64,000 nt of DNA from Prochlorococcus sp. MIT 1307 (GCF_034092395.1 NZ_CP139301.1:1426001-1490000), one strand, 5' to 3'; counted from the first letter of the stretch, positions 12,497 through 21,820 are shown. The notes: generated by a model not told the origin, from the sequence alone. Translations and numbers: made by a program.

Positions 12497-12828
12497 TGTT
12501 TGCAGTGACCTATGTTTTTCGCTGGAGCTGGCTTTTAGGAATAGCTCTTTTTTTTCCGGTAGCTCTTCCCGCTGGGGGTGGGCAGTTATATCAACCGAAA
12601 ATTTGTAGGTGCTTTGCTTCAACTCCTCTTCTGGCTGGTAATTGTTGTCTTTTAAAGGCTAGTCCATCCATCTTTGCACCAAGTTTACGGACTATTAGTG
12701 TTGGTACACCATTAAGAGTTTTAAGAAGTTGGAAGGCTGCAGATGGTAAAGAATGGCTCCAGGTCAACATTGCTACTAATCAAATCATGGAATTGTCTTC
12801 GGGACGACGTGGCTGGTTAAATGTCTGA
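12496..12828 (+). CDS. Secreted SH3-like domain protein, hypothetical
   Basis: A 110-residue protein with an N-terminal hydrophobic segment (residues 8-27) ending in LPAGGG, consistent with a signal peptide. The rest contains a Cys cluster (KICRC, NCC) and a C-terminal stretch resembling a bacterial SH3 domain: ISVGTPLRVLRSWKAADGKEW and RRGWLNV. It starts at ATG 12496, sharing its A with the gyrB stop, and overlaps the first crcB start by 8 bp. It therefore looks like part of a gyrB-SH3-crcB-crcB operon. Its binding target is unknown. Confidence 0.72.
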
Positions 12829-13227
12829 ATTGATTGCAGGCTTTAGGCCTTTTTGTTTGGTTGCTAGTGGTGCAATCATAGGCTCTTGGACTCGAATGTA
12901 TATAACGGATTATTTTGCAATTATTTTCCCTGCTAAGTATTGGGGAACAATTTTTGTGAACGTCTTAGCTACTTTTTTTCTTGGTTTTTTTTTGCGCTCC
13001 AGTTCTCAGCTTACAATTTGACTTCTGTTAACAATACGTCCCCATTGTTTTTATTTGGCTGTGTTGGCTTTTTAGGCAGTATGAGTACTTTTTCGAGTTT
13101 TATTTCTGACTTGATCAATACCTTTTTAGTTAAGCGATGGAGGCAATTTCTATTAGTAGTTTTATTTTCTTTGGTTGGCGGCGCCTTGGCTATGGCAGCA
13201 GGTGTTATTTTGGGTAATGGCTTATAA
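12821..13227 (+). pseudogene. crcB: Fluoride channel CrcB, first copy, split by a -1 frameshift at a T9 run
   Basis: Frame 0 begins at ATG 12821 with GAIIGSWTRMYI and GTIFVNVLATFFLGFF, typical of CrcB/Fluc, but stops at 13021. The second half lies in the -1 frame to 13227 with GCVGFLGSMSTFSSF, the Fluc phenylalanine-box motif. The frames join at nine Ts (12985-12993), where T TTT TTT and T TTT TTG are both in slippery register. Read through -1, the product is about 135 residues, normal for the family, and continues as LGFFFALQ. This may be a decayed gene, a sequencing error in the homopolymer, or a gene expressed by ribosomal or transcriptional slippage. Fluc works as a dimer exporting fluoride; an intact paralogue follows. 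Confidence 0.85.
12985..12993 (+). other. T9 homopolymer, candidate slippage site in crcB
   Basis: Nine Ts in the codon register ggT TTT TTT TTg. Re-pairing one base back, or adding one U during transcription, joins the two halves of crcB. I see no obvious downstream stem. Confidence 0.55.
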
Positions 13228-13591
13228 AATTAAATTAGTACATAAGGAGTTTTATAAGCTTTTAATTGTGTTGTTGGGCGCTATCCCAGGAGCGGTTATT
13301 CGTTGGCAGCTTAATAATAATTTTTTTGTTAACCTTACTGGTGCTGCTTTATTGGGATTTGTAATTGGCTTGCAATTAAATAGAAGATGGAAATTAATGC
13401 TAGGGGTGGGATTTTGTGGCTCTCTAACTACTTTTAGTGGTTGGATATTTGATTCTACTTTACTATTACTTAATGGATCATTGATCCAGGCTTTTGGATT
13501 GATTTTGTATACTTTGGGGTTCGGATTGTTATCAGGTGCGTTTGGATTCTTGGTCGGAAGAAATATTAAGCTTCCAAGGCTTTTTCTATAG
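13217..13591 (+). CDS. crcB: Fluoride channel CrcB, second copy
   Basis: A 124-residue, four-helix membrane protein of the CrcB/Fluc family, which lets toxic fluoride leave the cytoplasm. It carries GAIPGAVIRWQL near residue 20, NNFFVNLTGAALLGFVIGL near 35 (with the pore-lining Asn) and GVGFCGSLTTFSGW near 67 (the conserved TTFS and phenylalanine region). I chose ATG 13217, inside the last codons of the first copy; an upstream start would only extend across that gene. Its 3' end overlaps gpx on the other strand by 26 bp. Two tandem copies suggest a heterodimer. Confidence 0.9.
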   Translation: MAYKIKLVHKEFYKLLIVLLGAIPGAVIRWQLNNNFFVNLTGAALLGFVIGLQLNRRWKLMLGVGFCGSLTTFSGWIFDSTLLLLNGSLIQAFGLILYTLGFGLLSGAFGFLVGRNIKLPRLFL

Positions 13592-14045
13592 CAGCTTTTA
13601 ATTCTTCGCTATTAGGCTCTATTGCACTTTTACATCGCATTAATACATTTCCTTCTTTGCTAATTAGAAACTTTTCGAAATTCCATTGAACCTCTCCTGT
13701 TGGTTCTGCTTGATTGAGTGTTGAGTAGGGTTCTGTTGTATTGCCTTTTGCATGTACCTTTTCAAATAGGGTAAATGTTGCGTTATAGGTTGCAGAGCAG
13801 AAAGTTTTAATCTCTGAAATGGTCCCCGGTTCTTGTGCTCCAAAGTCGTTGCAAGGGAAGCCAAGAACTTGGAAGCCTTTTGGCCCATAAGTGTTTTGCA
13901 ATTCTTGAAGTCCTGCGTATTGCTTTGTGAAGCCGCAGCGACTCGCAACATTCACTATTAGTAGTACCTGCCCACGGTATTCCCCCAGTCGTAAGTCATC
14001 TCCATTGGCAGTTTTTACGATCACTTCACTTACGTTCACGCTCAT
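13566..14045 (-). CDS. gpx: Glutathione peroxidase family protein
   Basis: A 159-residue thiol peroxidase that reduces hydrogen peroxide or lipid hydroperoxides. The catalytic triad is visible: Cys in VASRCGFTKQY near residue 37 (Cys, not selenocysteine), Gln in GFPCNDFGAQEPG near residue 71, and Trp in VQWNFEKFL near residue 125. Cyanobacterial relatives often use NADPH or thioredoxin rather than glutathione, so the electron donor is uncertain. ATG start. It is divergent from mgtE with 62 bp between starts, and its end overlaps the end of crcB. Confidence 0.94.
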   Translation of the reverse strand: MSVNVSEVIVKTANGDDLRLGEYRGQVLLIVNVASRCGFTKQYAGLQELQNTYGPKGFQVLGFPCNDFGAQEPGTISEIKTFCSATYNATFTLFEKVHAKGNTTEPYSTLNQAEPTGEVQWNFEKFLISKEGNVLMRCKSAIEPNSEELKAAIEKALEA

Positions 14046-14107
14046 TGACTTACAGATGTTTATTCATGAGCTTAGCCATAAAGTAGTTTTGCCCGACGAG
14101 ACGGCCG

Positions 14108-15529
14108 ATGAATGAGGCAACGGGGGCACCTAACACAACTGCTTTTGTGAGGAATAGCCCTCATCCCGCAGATGTGGTGGCTGCTCAATTGGAATCGATG
14201 TTGTCTGCGGGTAACTATGACGGAGTTAAAACTTTGCTTCAGCCGGTTCAACCGGTGGATATTGCTGAGGCAATTGGTCGTCTTCCTTTGATATTGCAAG
14301 CTTTGGCTTTTAGGCTTTTAAATAAAAATGAAGCAATAGAAGTTTATGAGTATTTAGATCCTGTAGTTCAACAAAGTTTGCTTGATCGACTCCGCTCAAA
14401 TGAAGTCCTTGAGTTAGTGGAGGAGATGTCTCCTGATGACAGAGTTCAGTTATTTGATGAGTTGCCTGCCAAGGTTGTGCGTCGACTGCTTTCTCAGTTG
14501 AGTCCTGCAGAGAGGCGAGTCACAGCTCAATTGCTTGGGTATGAAGTTGAGACAGCTGGCAGATTGATGACTACTGAATTTATTGACCTTAAAGAATTCC
14601 AGACTGCTCAAGAGGCTTTAACGATTGTGAGGCGTCAGGCTCCTTTTACAGAAACTATTTATAGCTTGTATGTGACAGATCGAGAAAGGCATCTCACAGG
14701 AATTCTGTCTTTAAGGGATTTGGTGACTGCTGAGCCAGGAGATCGTATTCGAGATGTTATGACTCGTGAAGTCGTTAATGTTCGAACTGATACTGACCAG
14801 GAAGAGGTCGCACGAGCTATTCAGCGATATGACTTTCTAGCTTTACCTGTAGTTGACCTAGAGCAACGCCTTGTAGGCATAGTCACGGTAGATGATGTGA
14901 TTGATGTAATTGAGCAAGAAGCGACACGTGATATTTATGCTGCTGGAGCGGTACAGGCTGGTGATGAAGATGATTATTTTCAAAGTAATTTGTTTGTAGT
15001 CGCTAGGCGACGTGTTGTTTGGTTATCTGCCTTGGTTTTGGCAAATGGCCTTACAACACAGGTGATAGCAATGAATGATGCTGTTTTGAAGCAGGTTGTG
15101 CTTCTTGCGGCATTTATTCCTTTGCTCATTGGTACAGGTGGCAACGTTGGTGCTCAGAGTTCGACGGTGGTTATTCGAGGTTTAAGTACTCAAAGTATTC
15201 AAACCCTTGGAGTAACAAAAGCGATTGTTAGAGAGGCTATTGCGGGGGCACTATTGGGATTACTGATGTTGTTGGTAGTGGTTCCTTTTGCGTGGTGGCG
15301 TGGGGAAGGTCCTTTGATTGGGACCGCTGTAGGAATCAGTCTCATTGCGATTACAACATTGGCAGCTACTGCTGGGGCTGCACTTCCTTTGTTTTTTGAT
15401 CGGATGGGCTTAGACCCTGCACTAATGTCTGCACCTTTTATTACTACTGCAACTGATGTTGCTGGAGTGTTGATTTACCTGCGCACTGCCTCATGGCTTC
15501 TTGCGCATATGAGCCCATCTCTTCTATAG
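14108..15529 (+). CDS. mgtE: Magnesium transporter MgtE
   Basis: A 473-residue Mg2+ channel of the MgtE family. The cytosolic N domain (residues ~25-130) contains repeated helical pairs such as EEMSPDDRVQLFDELP. Two CBS domains follow (~140-265, with VTREVVNV-like and GIVTVDDVIDVIEQEA motifs), then five membrane helices (~300-470). The pore motif region PLLIGTGGNVGAQSSTVVIRGL matches the family. The N and CBS domains normally close the pore when cytosolic Mg2+ is high. ATG start 14108. Magnesium supply matters for chlorophyll and RuBisCO, but no such link is visible in the DNA. Confidence 0.95.
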   Translation: MNEATGAPNTTAFVRNSPHPADVVAAQLESMLSAGNYDGVKTLLQPVQPVDIAEAIGRLPLILQALAFRLLNKNEAIEVYEYLDPVVQQSLLDRLRSNEVLELVEEMSPDDRVQLFDELPAKVVRRLLSQLSPAERRVTAQLLGYEVETAGRLMTTEFIDLKEFQTAQEALTIVRRQAPFTETIYSLYVTDRERHLTGILSLRDLVTAEPGDRIRDVMTREVVNVRTDTDQEEVARAIQRYDFLALPVVDLEQRLVGIVTVDDVIDVIEQEATRDIYAAGAVQAGDEDDYFQSNLFVVARRRVVWLSALVLANGLTTQVIAMNDAVLKQVVLLAAFIPLLIGTGGNVGAQSSTVVIRGLSTQSIQTLGVTKAIVREAIAGALLGLLMLLVVVPFAWWRGEGPLIGTAVGISLIAITTLAATAGAALPLFFDRMGLDPALMSAPFITTATDVAGVLIYLRTASWLLAHMSPSLL

Positions 15530-15620
15530 GTAATTATACTTAATTTCTTGCGGATTTACGATTCGCAATGGAGCTTTACACTCCTTAGTAGTACTCTTTA
15601 CATCTCGCAACAAAATTTTT

Positions 15621-16628
15621 ATGGCTGCCGCCCCAGGCCGTTTTCAGTCGAATCAAGCAATGGAAGCTCCATCTCAAAAGTTCCCAGTAGAAGTTGACCT
15701 GGTCCGTTCTTATTTACGTGATATTGGTCGTGTGCCATTGCTTACTCATGAGCAAGAGATCACATTGGGGCGACAAGTGCAGGAGTTGATGTCTCTGGAG
15801 CTTCTAGAAGCTGAACTTCAGGCCGATTTAGGTGATAAGCCTAGTCAGGATGCCCTTGCAGTGGCTGCTGGATTAACTCTTTTACAGTTGAAAAAGAAGT
15901 TAAAGAATGGTCAGCGTGCAAAAGAGCGCATGGTTGCGGCCAATTTGCGATTGGTGGTCAGTGTTGCTAAGAAGTACACAAAGCGGAACATGGAGCTCTT
16001 GGATCTAATCCAGGAGGGAACTATTGGATTGGTTCGAGGAGTTGAGAAATTTGATCCGACGCGTGGGTACAAATTCTCTACTTATGCCTATTGGTGGATA
16101 CGACAGGGGATAACTCGTGCGATTTCAGAGAAGAGCAGAACGATTCGTTTGCCTATCCATATCACTGAAATGCTCAACAAGTTGAAGAAGGGTCAGCGTG
16201 AATTGAGTCAACAAATGGCTCGAACACCAACTTTGACTGAACTGGCTGAGTTTGTAGAGCTTCCCGAAGAAGATGTCAAAGAGTTGATGTGTAGTGCACG
16301 TCAACCAATGAGTTTGCAGATGAGTGTGGGGGATGGGGATGAAACTGAGCTGCTTGATTTGCTTTCTGCTGGAAAAGATGTGCCAAGTGAGCAAATTGAG
16401 AGTGAATGCATGAAAGGTGATTTGGAAACATTGCTTGAGCAGTTACCGGAATTGCAGTCTCGAGTTTTGAGGATGCGTTATGGCATAGATGGAGAGGCAC
16501 CGATGAGCTTGACTGGAATCGGTCGTGTTTTAGGAATCAGTAGAGACCGGGTTAGGAATCTTGAGAGAGATGGCTTCAGAGGTCTTCGAAGACTTGGTGA
16601 TGCCGTTGAGGCTTACGTTGCGTGTTGA
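15621..16628 (+). CDS. Group 2 sigma-70 family RNA polymerase sigma factor
   Basis: A 335-residue sigma factor without region 1.1. Region 1.2 is DLVRSYLRDIGRVPLLTHEQE near residue 27, region 2 contains NLRLVVSVAKKY, LLDLIQEGTIGLVRGVEKFD and YKFSTYAYWWIRQ near 110-165, and region 4 ends with GIGRVLGISRDRVRNLERD. This is the cyanobacterial non-essential group 2 type that redirects RNA polymerase under stress or day-night change; which member cannot be told by eye. ATG start. Its last 16 bp overlap the convergent hydrolase gene. Confidence 0.94.
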   Translation: MAAAPGRFQSNQAMEAPSQKFPVEVDLVRSYLRDIGRVPLLTHEQEITLGRQVQELMSLELLEAELQADLGDKPSQDALAVAAGLTLLQLKKKLKNGQRAKERMVAANLRLVVSVAKKYTKRNMELLDLIQEGTIGLVRGVEKFDPTRGYKFSTYAYWWIRQGITRAISEKSRTIRLPIHITEMLNKLKKGQRELSQQMARTPTLTELAEFVELPEEDVKELMCSARQPMSLQMSVGDGDETELLDLLSAGKDVPSEQIESECMKGDLETLLEQLPELQSRVLRMRYGIDGEAPMSLTGIGRVLGISRDRVRNLERDGFRGLRRLGDAVEAYVAC

Positions 16629-17530
16629 ATTAATTTCAAGAGGACACGGTTTACATGCTCAGGCGCTTCGTCATGCGGACAATGTCCAGCTCCAGGGATT
16701 ATTTCTAATGAACGAATACATTTGAAAGATTTCAACCATCTTTTTGCTTCTTCAACAGGTTCCCATGGGTCTTTGTCGCCCCAAATCATGTCGACCGGAG
16801 TTTCTAGATCTTTCATTAAATCAGGGGCAAGATAATCATCAAAAAGGTTGATGAAGCCTCTAAAAGCTTCTTTTGCTCCTGTTCGCTTACTTGGAGTATG
16901 TAGCAAATTAATTAAATGTTCATCAATGTTCTTTTTGCTGGGATAGGCCTGCATAAGTACTCGTCTAATGACAGTTGGATTTGCTGCATTTCGAAAAAGA
17001 TTTCCACTCAACCATCGCTGCCTTACAAGTGTCTTCAACACAGGACGAACTGCTTTCATCCAATTAGGTTGCTCGTTTAAGCGTTTATCGTCCATTGTTC
17101 TTTGTGCGCAATCGATAAGAACTACGCCGCAGCAGGTATCTTTTAGTAATTGACCAGCTCGTAACGCAATAACCCCGCCAATTGAATTCCCTACAAGGAT
17201 TACTCGTTTCTGCACCACATGAGTACAAAAGTCAGCGACTTGCTTGCTCCAAGCATCGAATCCATAGGTGAAGTCTCCTGAGTGAGACTTTTCTCCCTGC
17301 AATCTTGCATTTGGTTGGCTGCTGTTGCCAAAGCCAATTAGATCAATTGCGTAGCAGATTGTGACCTTACCTATGACTGGTTGATTATGGCGCCAATGTT
17401 CTTTGCATGCTCCAAAGCCATGTATGAGCACTATTGCAGGACTTGAGTTGTCACTGCAGCCCTCACTATTCCAGGAGATTTTCCAGTCATGCCAGCGCCA
17501 GCTATTGCTATGAAACAAACATTCCTCCAT
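16613..17530 (-). CDS. Alpha/beta hydrolase
   Basis: A 305-residue alpha/beta hydrolase. The oxyanion region is VLIHGFGACKEHWRHN near residue 36, the nucleophile elbow is VGNSIGGVIALRAG near 115 (Ser), the acid lies in MIWGDKDPWEP near 253 and the His in IIPGAGHCPHDEAPEHVN near 280. A lid of about 90 residues follows the elbow. The protein resembles other cyanobacterial hydrolases of unknown substrate, including the one at 49309 in this window. ATG start. It is divergent from mutY with a very short gap and convergent with the sigma gene. Confidence 0.88.
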   Translation of the reverse strand: MEECLFHSNSWRWHDWKISWNSEGCSDNSSPAIVLIHGFGACKEHWRHNQPVIGKVTICYAIDLIGFGNSSQPNARLQGEKSHSGDFTYGFDAWSKQVADFCTHVVQKRVILVGNSIGGVIALRAGQLLKDTCCGVVLIDCAQRTMDDKRLNEQPNWMKAVRPVLKTLVRQRWLSGNLFRNAANPTVIRRVLMQAYPSKKNIDEHLINLLHTPSKRTGAKEAFRGFINLFDDYLAPDLMKDLETPVDMIWGDKDPWEPVEEAKRWLKSFKCIRSLEIIPGAGHCPHDEAPEHVNRVLLKLIQHAT

Positions 17531-17571
17531 TTGCCAAATTCATTGCCTCTAATTATGTTGTTTTTTGATTA

Positions 17572-18765
17572 TTGGTTGTGATTAATAGAAAAAGTGTTGA
17601 GGAAGGGTCTGGAGAGCTTTTCTTAACATTTGAGAAATTAGATTTCATGCAACTTGGATTGCTTGATTGGTTCGTTGAACATGGACGTCATTCGATCCCC
17701 TGGAAGCTCAAATCAGATGGGAGTCATCCGAAAAATAACGAGGCCTTAAATCCTTATGGAATTTGGATTGCTGAAGTGATGCTTCAGCAGACCCAACTGC
17801 ATGTTGTTTTGCCTTATTGGGAAAGATGGATGCAAACTTTGCCAACTTTGCTCGATTTGGTGCAAGCTTCTGAGCAAGAAATTTTGCTGCTTTGGCAAGG
17901 ACTTGGTTATTACTCCAGAGCACGTCGAATTCACAAATCAGCTCACAAATTGTTGGAAGTTTTAGGAGGCGCTGACTCATTGGACCCATCTTCTTGGCCT
18001 AGTGATTTAAAGACGTGGATGTCTTTGCCTGGAATCGGTCGCAGTACTGCAGGAAGCATCATCTCTTCGGCTTTCAACCTTCCTAAGTCTCTTCTTGATG
18101 GCAATGTTCAAAGAGTATTAAGCCGATTAATCGCAAATCCCAGGCCAGCAAAAGACTGTTTGCCTGTTTTATGGGATCTTAGTGATCAATTAATGGATAA
18201 ACAGAATCCACGACACTTCAATCAGGCCTTAATGGACTTGGGAGCGATGGTTTGTACTCCAAGCAGCCCAAATTGTATTAAATGTCCTTGGAATGCGTAT
18301 TGCATTGCTTACTCTTCTAGGCAAACTCAAAAATTTCCCGTGAAGGCTGCTAGTAGACCCTTACCTTTTCAAGTTATAGGGATCGGTGTTGTTTTTAATG
18401 ATTTCGGAGAGGTGCTGATAGATCAACGTTTGGATGGAGTTTCTATGGGCGGAATGTGGGAATTTCCAGGTGGAAAAAAGGAGTTAGATGAAGAGATTGA
18501 AGAAACAATCAAGCGTGAATTAAGAGAGGAATTGGGGATCCAAGTCGAAGTAGGTGATCTCTTGATTTCAATAGAACATTCATATAGCCATAAAAAGCTT
18601 CTCTTCATTGTGCATATTTGTCATTGCATAGCAGGTAAACCTCAACCTTTAGCTAGTCAACAATGTCGCTGGGTTCAACCAAATGAGCTCGATCAGTATC
18701 CTTTTCCAGTAGCTAATTCCAAGATGATATCTGCATTGAAAACATACCTTCAAAAAGACAATTGA
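17572..18765 (+). CDS. mutY: A/G-specific adenine glycosylase MutY with C-terminal Nudix domain
   Basis: MutY removes adenine paired with 8-oxoguanine. The glycosylase part has IAEVMLQQTQLHVVLPYW near residue 64 (catalytic Glu), GIGRSTAGSI near 155 and LDGNVQRVLSRL near 173 (catalytic Asp). The iron-sulfur ligands are in CTPSSPNCIKCPWNAYC. The C-terminal domain, which normally only reads 8-oxoguanine, here keeps a full Nudix box, G-x5-E-x7-RELREELGI. The start is uncertain: 17572 is TTG, 17578 is GTG, and the first in-frame ATG is 17647, just before the conserved region. It is divergent from the hydrolase across 41 bp if the first start is used. Confidence 0.93.
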   Translation: MVVINRKSVEEGSGELFLTFEKLDFMQLGLLDWFVEHGRHSIPWKLKSDGSHPKNNEALNPYGIWIAEVMLQQTQLHVVLPYWERWMQTLPTLLDLVQASEQEILLLWQGLGYYSRARRIHKSAHKLLEVLGGADSLDPSSWPSDLKTWMSLPGIGRSTAGSIISSAFNLPKSLLDGNVQRVLSRLIANPRPAKDCLPVLWDLSDQLMDKQNPRHFNQALMDLGAMVCTPSSPNCIKCPWNAYCIAYSSRQTQKFPVKAASRPLPFQVIGIGVVFNDFGEVLIDQRLDGVSMGGMWEFPGGKKELDEEIEETIKRELREELGIQVEVGDLLISIEHSYSHKKLLFIVHICHCIAGKPQPLASQQCRWVQPNELDQYPFPVANSKMISALKTYLQKDN

Positions 18766-18806
18766 ATTGATTTTTCCTAATTTCAGATTATTAGAACGCG
18801 AAAATT

Positions 18807-19829
18807 ATGACTGTTGACTTGGATTCTTTAAATGCACCTCAAGTAATTTGTATTGGTGAAGCACTTTTGGACCGTTTGGGCCCTCTTGGTGGAGACCCTT
18901 ATGCAGATAAACCGGTTGAAGATTGTTTAGGAGGGGCTCCTGCCAATGTTGCTTGCGGCTTAGCAAAGCTGGGGATCAATACTGCCTTTGCTGGGCGCTT
19001 AGGAGACGATTTTATTGGGAAGCAATTTCACAAATTGTTTAAGACTTGTGGAGTTAATGTTCAAGCTTTACAAGTAGATCCAGTTAGGCCTAGCAGAATT
19101 GTCCTCGTTCGTCGTGATTTAAAAGGGGATCGTTCTTTTGAAGGATTTCAGGGCGGAGAGGAGCATGGTTTTGCTGACCAGGCTTTGGAGGTTAAGGCAC
19201 TAAAGGAGACATGGCCTGGTTTACTAAGCAATGCTGGCTGGTTATTGGCTGGCACAATTCCCTTGGCAACAACTACTTCTGCAGAGACTTTGTTATGGGG
19301 TGTTGAACAGGCAATCAAAAAAGAAGTTAAATTTGCTTTAGATATAAATTGGCGCCCTACCTTTTGGAGTCAAAACCTTTCTTCAAATTGTGGTCCCAAT
19401 GACGCTGCTCTTAAAAAGATTGCAATTCTATTGGAAAATGCGTCTTTGCTAAAGCTTGCAAATGAAGAGGCAAGGTGGTTTTTCAATACTTCCGACCCTG
19501 TGAAGATATCGAGATCATTGCCTAATCGGCCTGATGTGGTTGTTACCAATGGGGCTAGGCCTTTGCATTGGGTAATTGGAGGTTTTGCTGGAGAGATGAA
19601 GGTTTTTTCGCCACAGACAGTGGTCGATACAACTGGCGCTGGTGATGCTTTTACTGCAGGCTTGCTTCAGCAATATTTGACGTCTTCTTTTAATAAGCTC
19701 AATCAAGAGGTTGTAGAAGAAGCTGTTCGTTTCGCAGCAGCATGTGGAGCTTTAGTTTGCGGCGGCCCAGGAGGAATCGATCCTCAGCCTACTTATGAAG
19801 AGATAAAGAATTTTTTGCAGGATCTATAG
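18807..19829 (+). CDS. PfkB-family carbohydrate kinase (fructokinase-like)
   Basis: A 340-residue ribokinase-fold sugar kinase. The first signature is CLGGAPANVACGLAKLG near residue 42 and the second, with the catalytic Asp, is VVDTTGAGDAFTAGLL near 273. FAGRLGDDFIGKQF and the strand VVVTNGARPLHW are typical. Fructokinase is the likeliest activity, feeding fructose from sucrose turnover into sugar phosphates, but specificity within this family cannot be set by eye. ATG start. The last 41 bp overlap the convergent tsaE gene, the longest such overlap in the window. Confidence 0.87.
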   Translation: MTVDLDSLNAPQVICIGEALLDRLGPLGGDPYADKPVEDCLGGAPANVACGLAKLGINTAFAGRLGDDFIGKQFHKLFKTCGVNVQALQVDPVRPSRIVLVRRDLKGDRSFEGFQGGEEHGFADQALEVKALKETWPGLLSNAGWLLAGTIPLATTTSAETLLWGVEQAIKKEVKFALDINWRPTFWSQNLSSNCGPNDAALKKIAILLENASLLKLANEEARWFFNTSDPVKISRSLPNRPDVVVTNGARPLHWVIGGFAGEMKVFSPQTVVDTTGAGDAFTAGLLQQYLTSSFNKLNQEVVEEAVRFAAACGALVCGGPGGIDPQPTYEEIKNFLQDL

Positions 19830-20310
19830 GAGGGATTACATGAGCTAATCGCTTTCCATCACTATGGTGCTTTAATTTTATTTTCCAGGCTTCTGGAAGA
19901 GACAAACTTAAACGTTCTGGCCATTCGACAACTATGAGTGCACCAAGATCTTCAGCTTCCTCTTCTTCTTGTAAAAACAACTCATTAGCAGCTTCTTTAT
20001 CTTCTAATCGATATAGATCTAGATGAAATAAGGGTGGGTTGCCCTCAGGATAATGCTGTGCCAATGGAAAAGTTGGGCTAGTTATGGGTTCATTAATCCC
20101 TAAGCCACTGGCTATGCCTTTCACAAGAGAGGTTTTTCCTGCCCCTAAAGGACCTTCGAGTAAAAGTATTTTTAAGTCAGGAATTCTTTCACTGAGCTTT
20201 GTGCCTAAAGCAATGGTTTCCTCAAGATTTTGGAGTAGCCAGTATGAATCTGTAGATTGACATTGACTCCACTCGGAAGCTTCGAACATTCCGTAGAGAC
20301 TCTTTTTCAT
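19789..20310 (-). CDS. tsaE: tRNA threonylcarbamoyladenosine biosynthesis ATPase TsaE
   Basis: TsaE (YjeE) is the small ATPase needed with TsaB and TsaD to make t6A37 in ANN-decoding tRNAs. The product is 173 residues from ATG 20310; a TTG at 20325 would add five. The P-loop is LLEGPLGAGKTSLVKGIA near residue 53, followed by EPITSPTFPLAQHY near 77 and FHLDLYRL near 98, with VVEWPERL near 128. A run of acidic residues (QEEEEAEDLG) is present. It is divergent from ahcY with about 28 bp between starts. Confidence 0.93.
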   Translation of the reverse strand: MKKSLYGMFEASEWSQCQSTDSYWLLQNLEETIALGTKLSERIPDLKILLLEGPLGAGKTSLVKGIASGLGINEPITSPTFPLAQHYPEGNPPLFHLDLYRLEDKEAANELFLQEEEEAEDLGALIVVEWPERLSLSLPEAWKIKLKHHSDGKRLAHVIPPIDPAKNSLSLHK

Positions 20311-20338
20311 TATCCTCAACTTCAATTAACGTTTAATC

Positions 20339-21769
20339 ATGGTTGTAATGTCTAATCCTAAAAATACTTTGGCGGATTCTGCTCATTACGTTGTGGCGGA
20401 TATAGGGCTAGCCGATTTTGGTCGGAAGGAACTGAAGATTGCAGAAACTGAGATGCCTGGATTGATGGCTCTTAGAGACAAGTATGGAAGTAGCCAGCCT
20501 TTACAAGGTGCTTGCATTGCAGGCAGCTTGCACATGACTATTCAGACAGGTGTGTTGATTGAAACATTAGTAGCTTTGGGAGCAAAAGTTCGATGGGCTT
20601 CATGCAATATTTTTTCTACTCAGGATCATGCAGCAGCAGCAATTGCAGAAACAGGCACTCCTGTGTTTGCTGTAAAGGGTGAGAGCCTAGATGAATACTG
20701 GGATTATACCCATAGCATTCTGGATTGGGGAGATGGACATGCACCGAACATGATTTTGGATGACGGTGGGGATGCAACGGGATTAGTCATGCTTGGAAGT
20801 AAGGCCGAGAACGATCTTTCGGTTTTAGAAAATCCCAGGAACGAGGAAGAAATTTCATTGTTTTCTTCTATTCGAAAAAAGCTTGCTCAGGACTCAACTT
20901 TTTATTCCCGAGTCAAAGCAAGCATCCAAGGGGTTACAGAAGAGACAACTACAGGGGTAGCTCGGCTGTACCAGATGCAAAAGAGTGGTGAGTTGCCCTT
21001 CCCTGCAATTAATGTCAATGATTCAGTGACTAAAAGCAAGTTCGACAATTTATATGGGTGCCGTGAATCCTTAGTTGATGGTATTAAGCGTGCAACTGAC
21101 GTAATGGTGGCTGGAAAGGTTGCACTGGTTATTGGTTATGGAGATGTGGGGAAAGGATCTGCTCAGTCCCTGAGAGGGCTTGGGGCAACTGTGTTAATTG
21201 CTGAGATTGATCCGATTTGTGCTTTACAAGCGGCTATGGAAGGTTATCGAGTTGTTCGATTAGATGAGATTGTGCAGGATGTAGACATCTTTGTTACTGC
21301 GACTGGAAATTTCAAAGTGATTCAGCATGAGCATTTAATTCGCATGAAGGATGAGGCAATTGTTTGCAATATTGGGCATTTCGATAATGAGATTGATGTT
21401 GCTTCTTTAAAACAATATCAATGGGAAAATATTAAACCTCAGGTTGATCATATAACTCTTCCAAGTGGAAATAAGATCATTCTTCTTGCTGAAGGCCGAT
21501 TAGTTAATTTGGGCTGTGCAACTGGTCACCCTAGCTTTGTAATGAGTAATTCATTTACGAATCAAGTTTTAGCTCAGATCGAGCTATTTACTAAAGGCTC
21601 TAATTACTCAAATGAGGTTTACGTATTACCAAAACATCTTGATGAAATGGTTGCGCGCCTCCACTTGGAAAAGATTGGCGCAAAGCTCACAAAATTAACT
21701 TCCGAGCAAGCAGATTATATATGCGTTCCTGTGGAAGGCCCTTACAAGCCTGATCATTATCGCTATTGA
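20339..21769 (+). CDS. ahcY: Adenosylhomocysteinase
   Basis: AhcY splits S-adenosylhomocysteine into adenosine and homocysteine, keeping methylation reactions running. The 476-residue protein has the substrate motif [15 protein letters not shown] near residue 91 and the NAD-binding loop [19 protein letters not shown] near 265. [11 protein letters not shown] near 350 and [18 protein letters not shown] near 390 complete the active site. The C-terminal KPDHYRY supplies the Lys and Tyr that reach the neighbouring subunit. ATG start; a second ATG at 20348 is possible. Strong family match over the whole length. Confidence 0.97.
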   Translation: MVVMSNPKNTLADSAHYVVADIGLADFGRKELKIAETEMPGLMALRDKYGSSQPLQGACIAGSLHMTIQTGVLIETLVALGAKVRWASCNIFSTQDHAAAAIAETGTPVFAVKGESLDEYWDYTHSILDWGDGHAPNMILDDGGDATGLVMLGSKAENDLSVLENPRNEEEISLFSSIRKKLAQDSTFYSRVKASIQGVTEETTTGVARLYQMQKSGELPFPAINVNDSVTKSKFDNLYGCRESLVDGIKRATDVMVAGKVALVIGYGDVGKGSAQSLRGLGATVLIAEIDPICALQAAMEGYRVVRLDEIVQDVDIFVTATGNFKVIQHEHLIRMKDEAIVCNIGHFDNEIDVASLKQYQWENIKPQVDHITLPSGNKIILLAEGRLVNLGCATGHPSFVMSNSFTNQVLAQIELFTKGSNYSNEVYVLPKHLDEMVARLHLEKIGAKLTKLTSEQADYICVPVEGPYKPDHYRY

Positions 21770-21820
21770 ACTTTAATTCTTAATTAGTCCTTTTAAAAAG
21801 ATTTTTATTTCTAAGTATTC

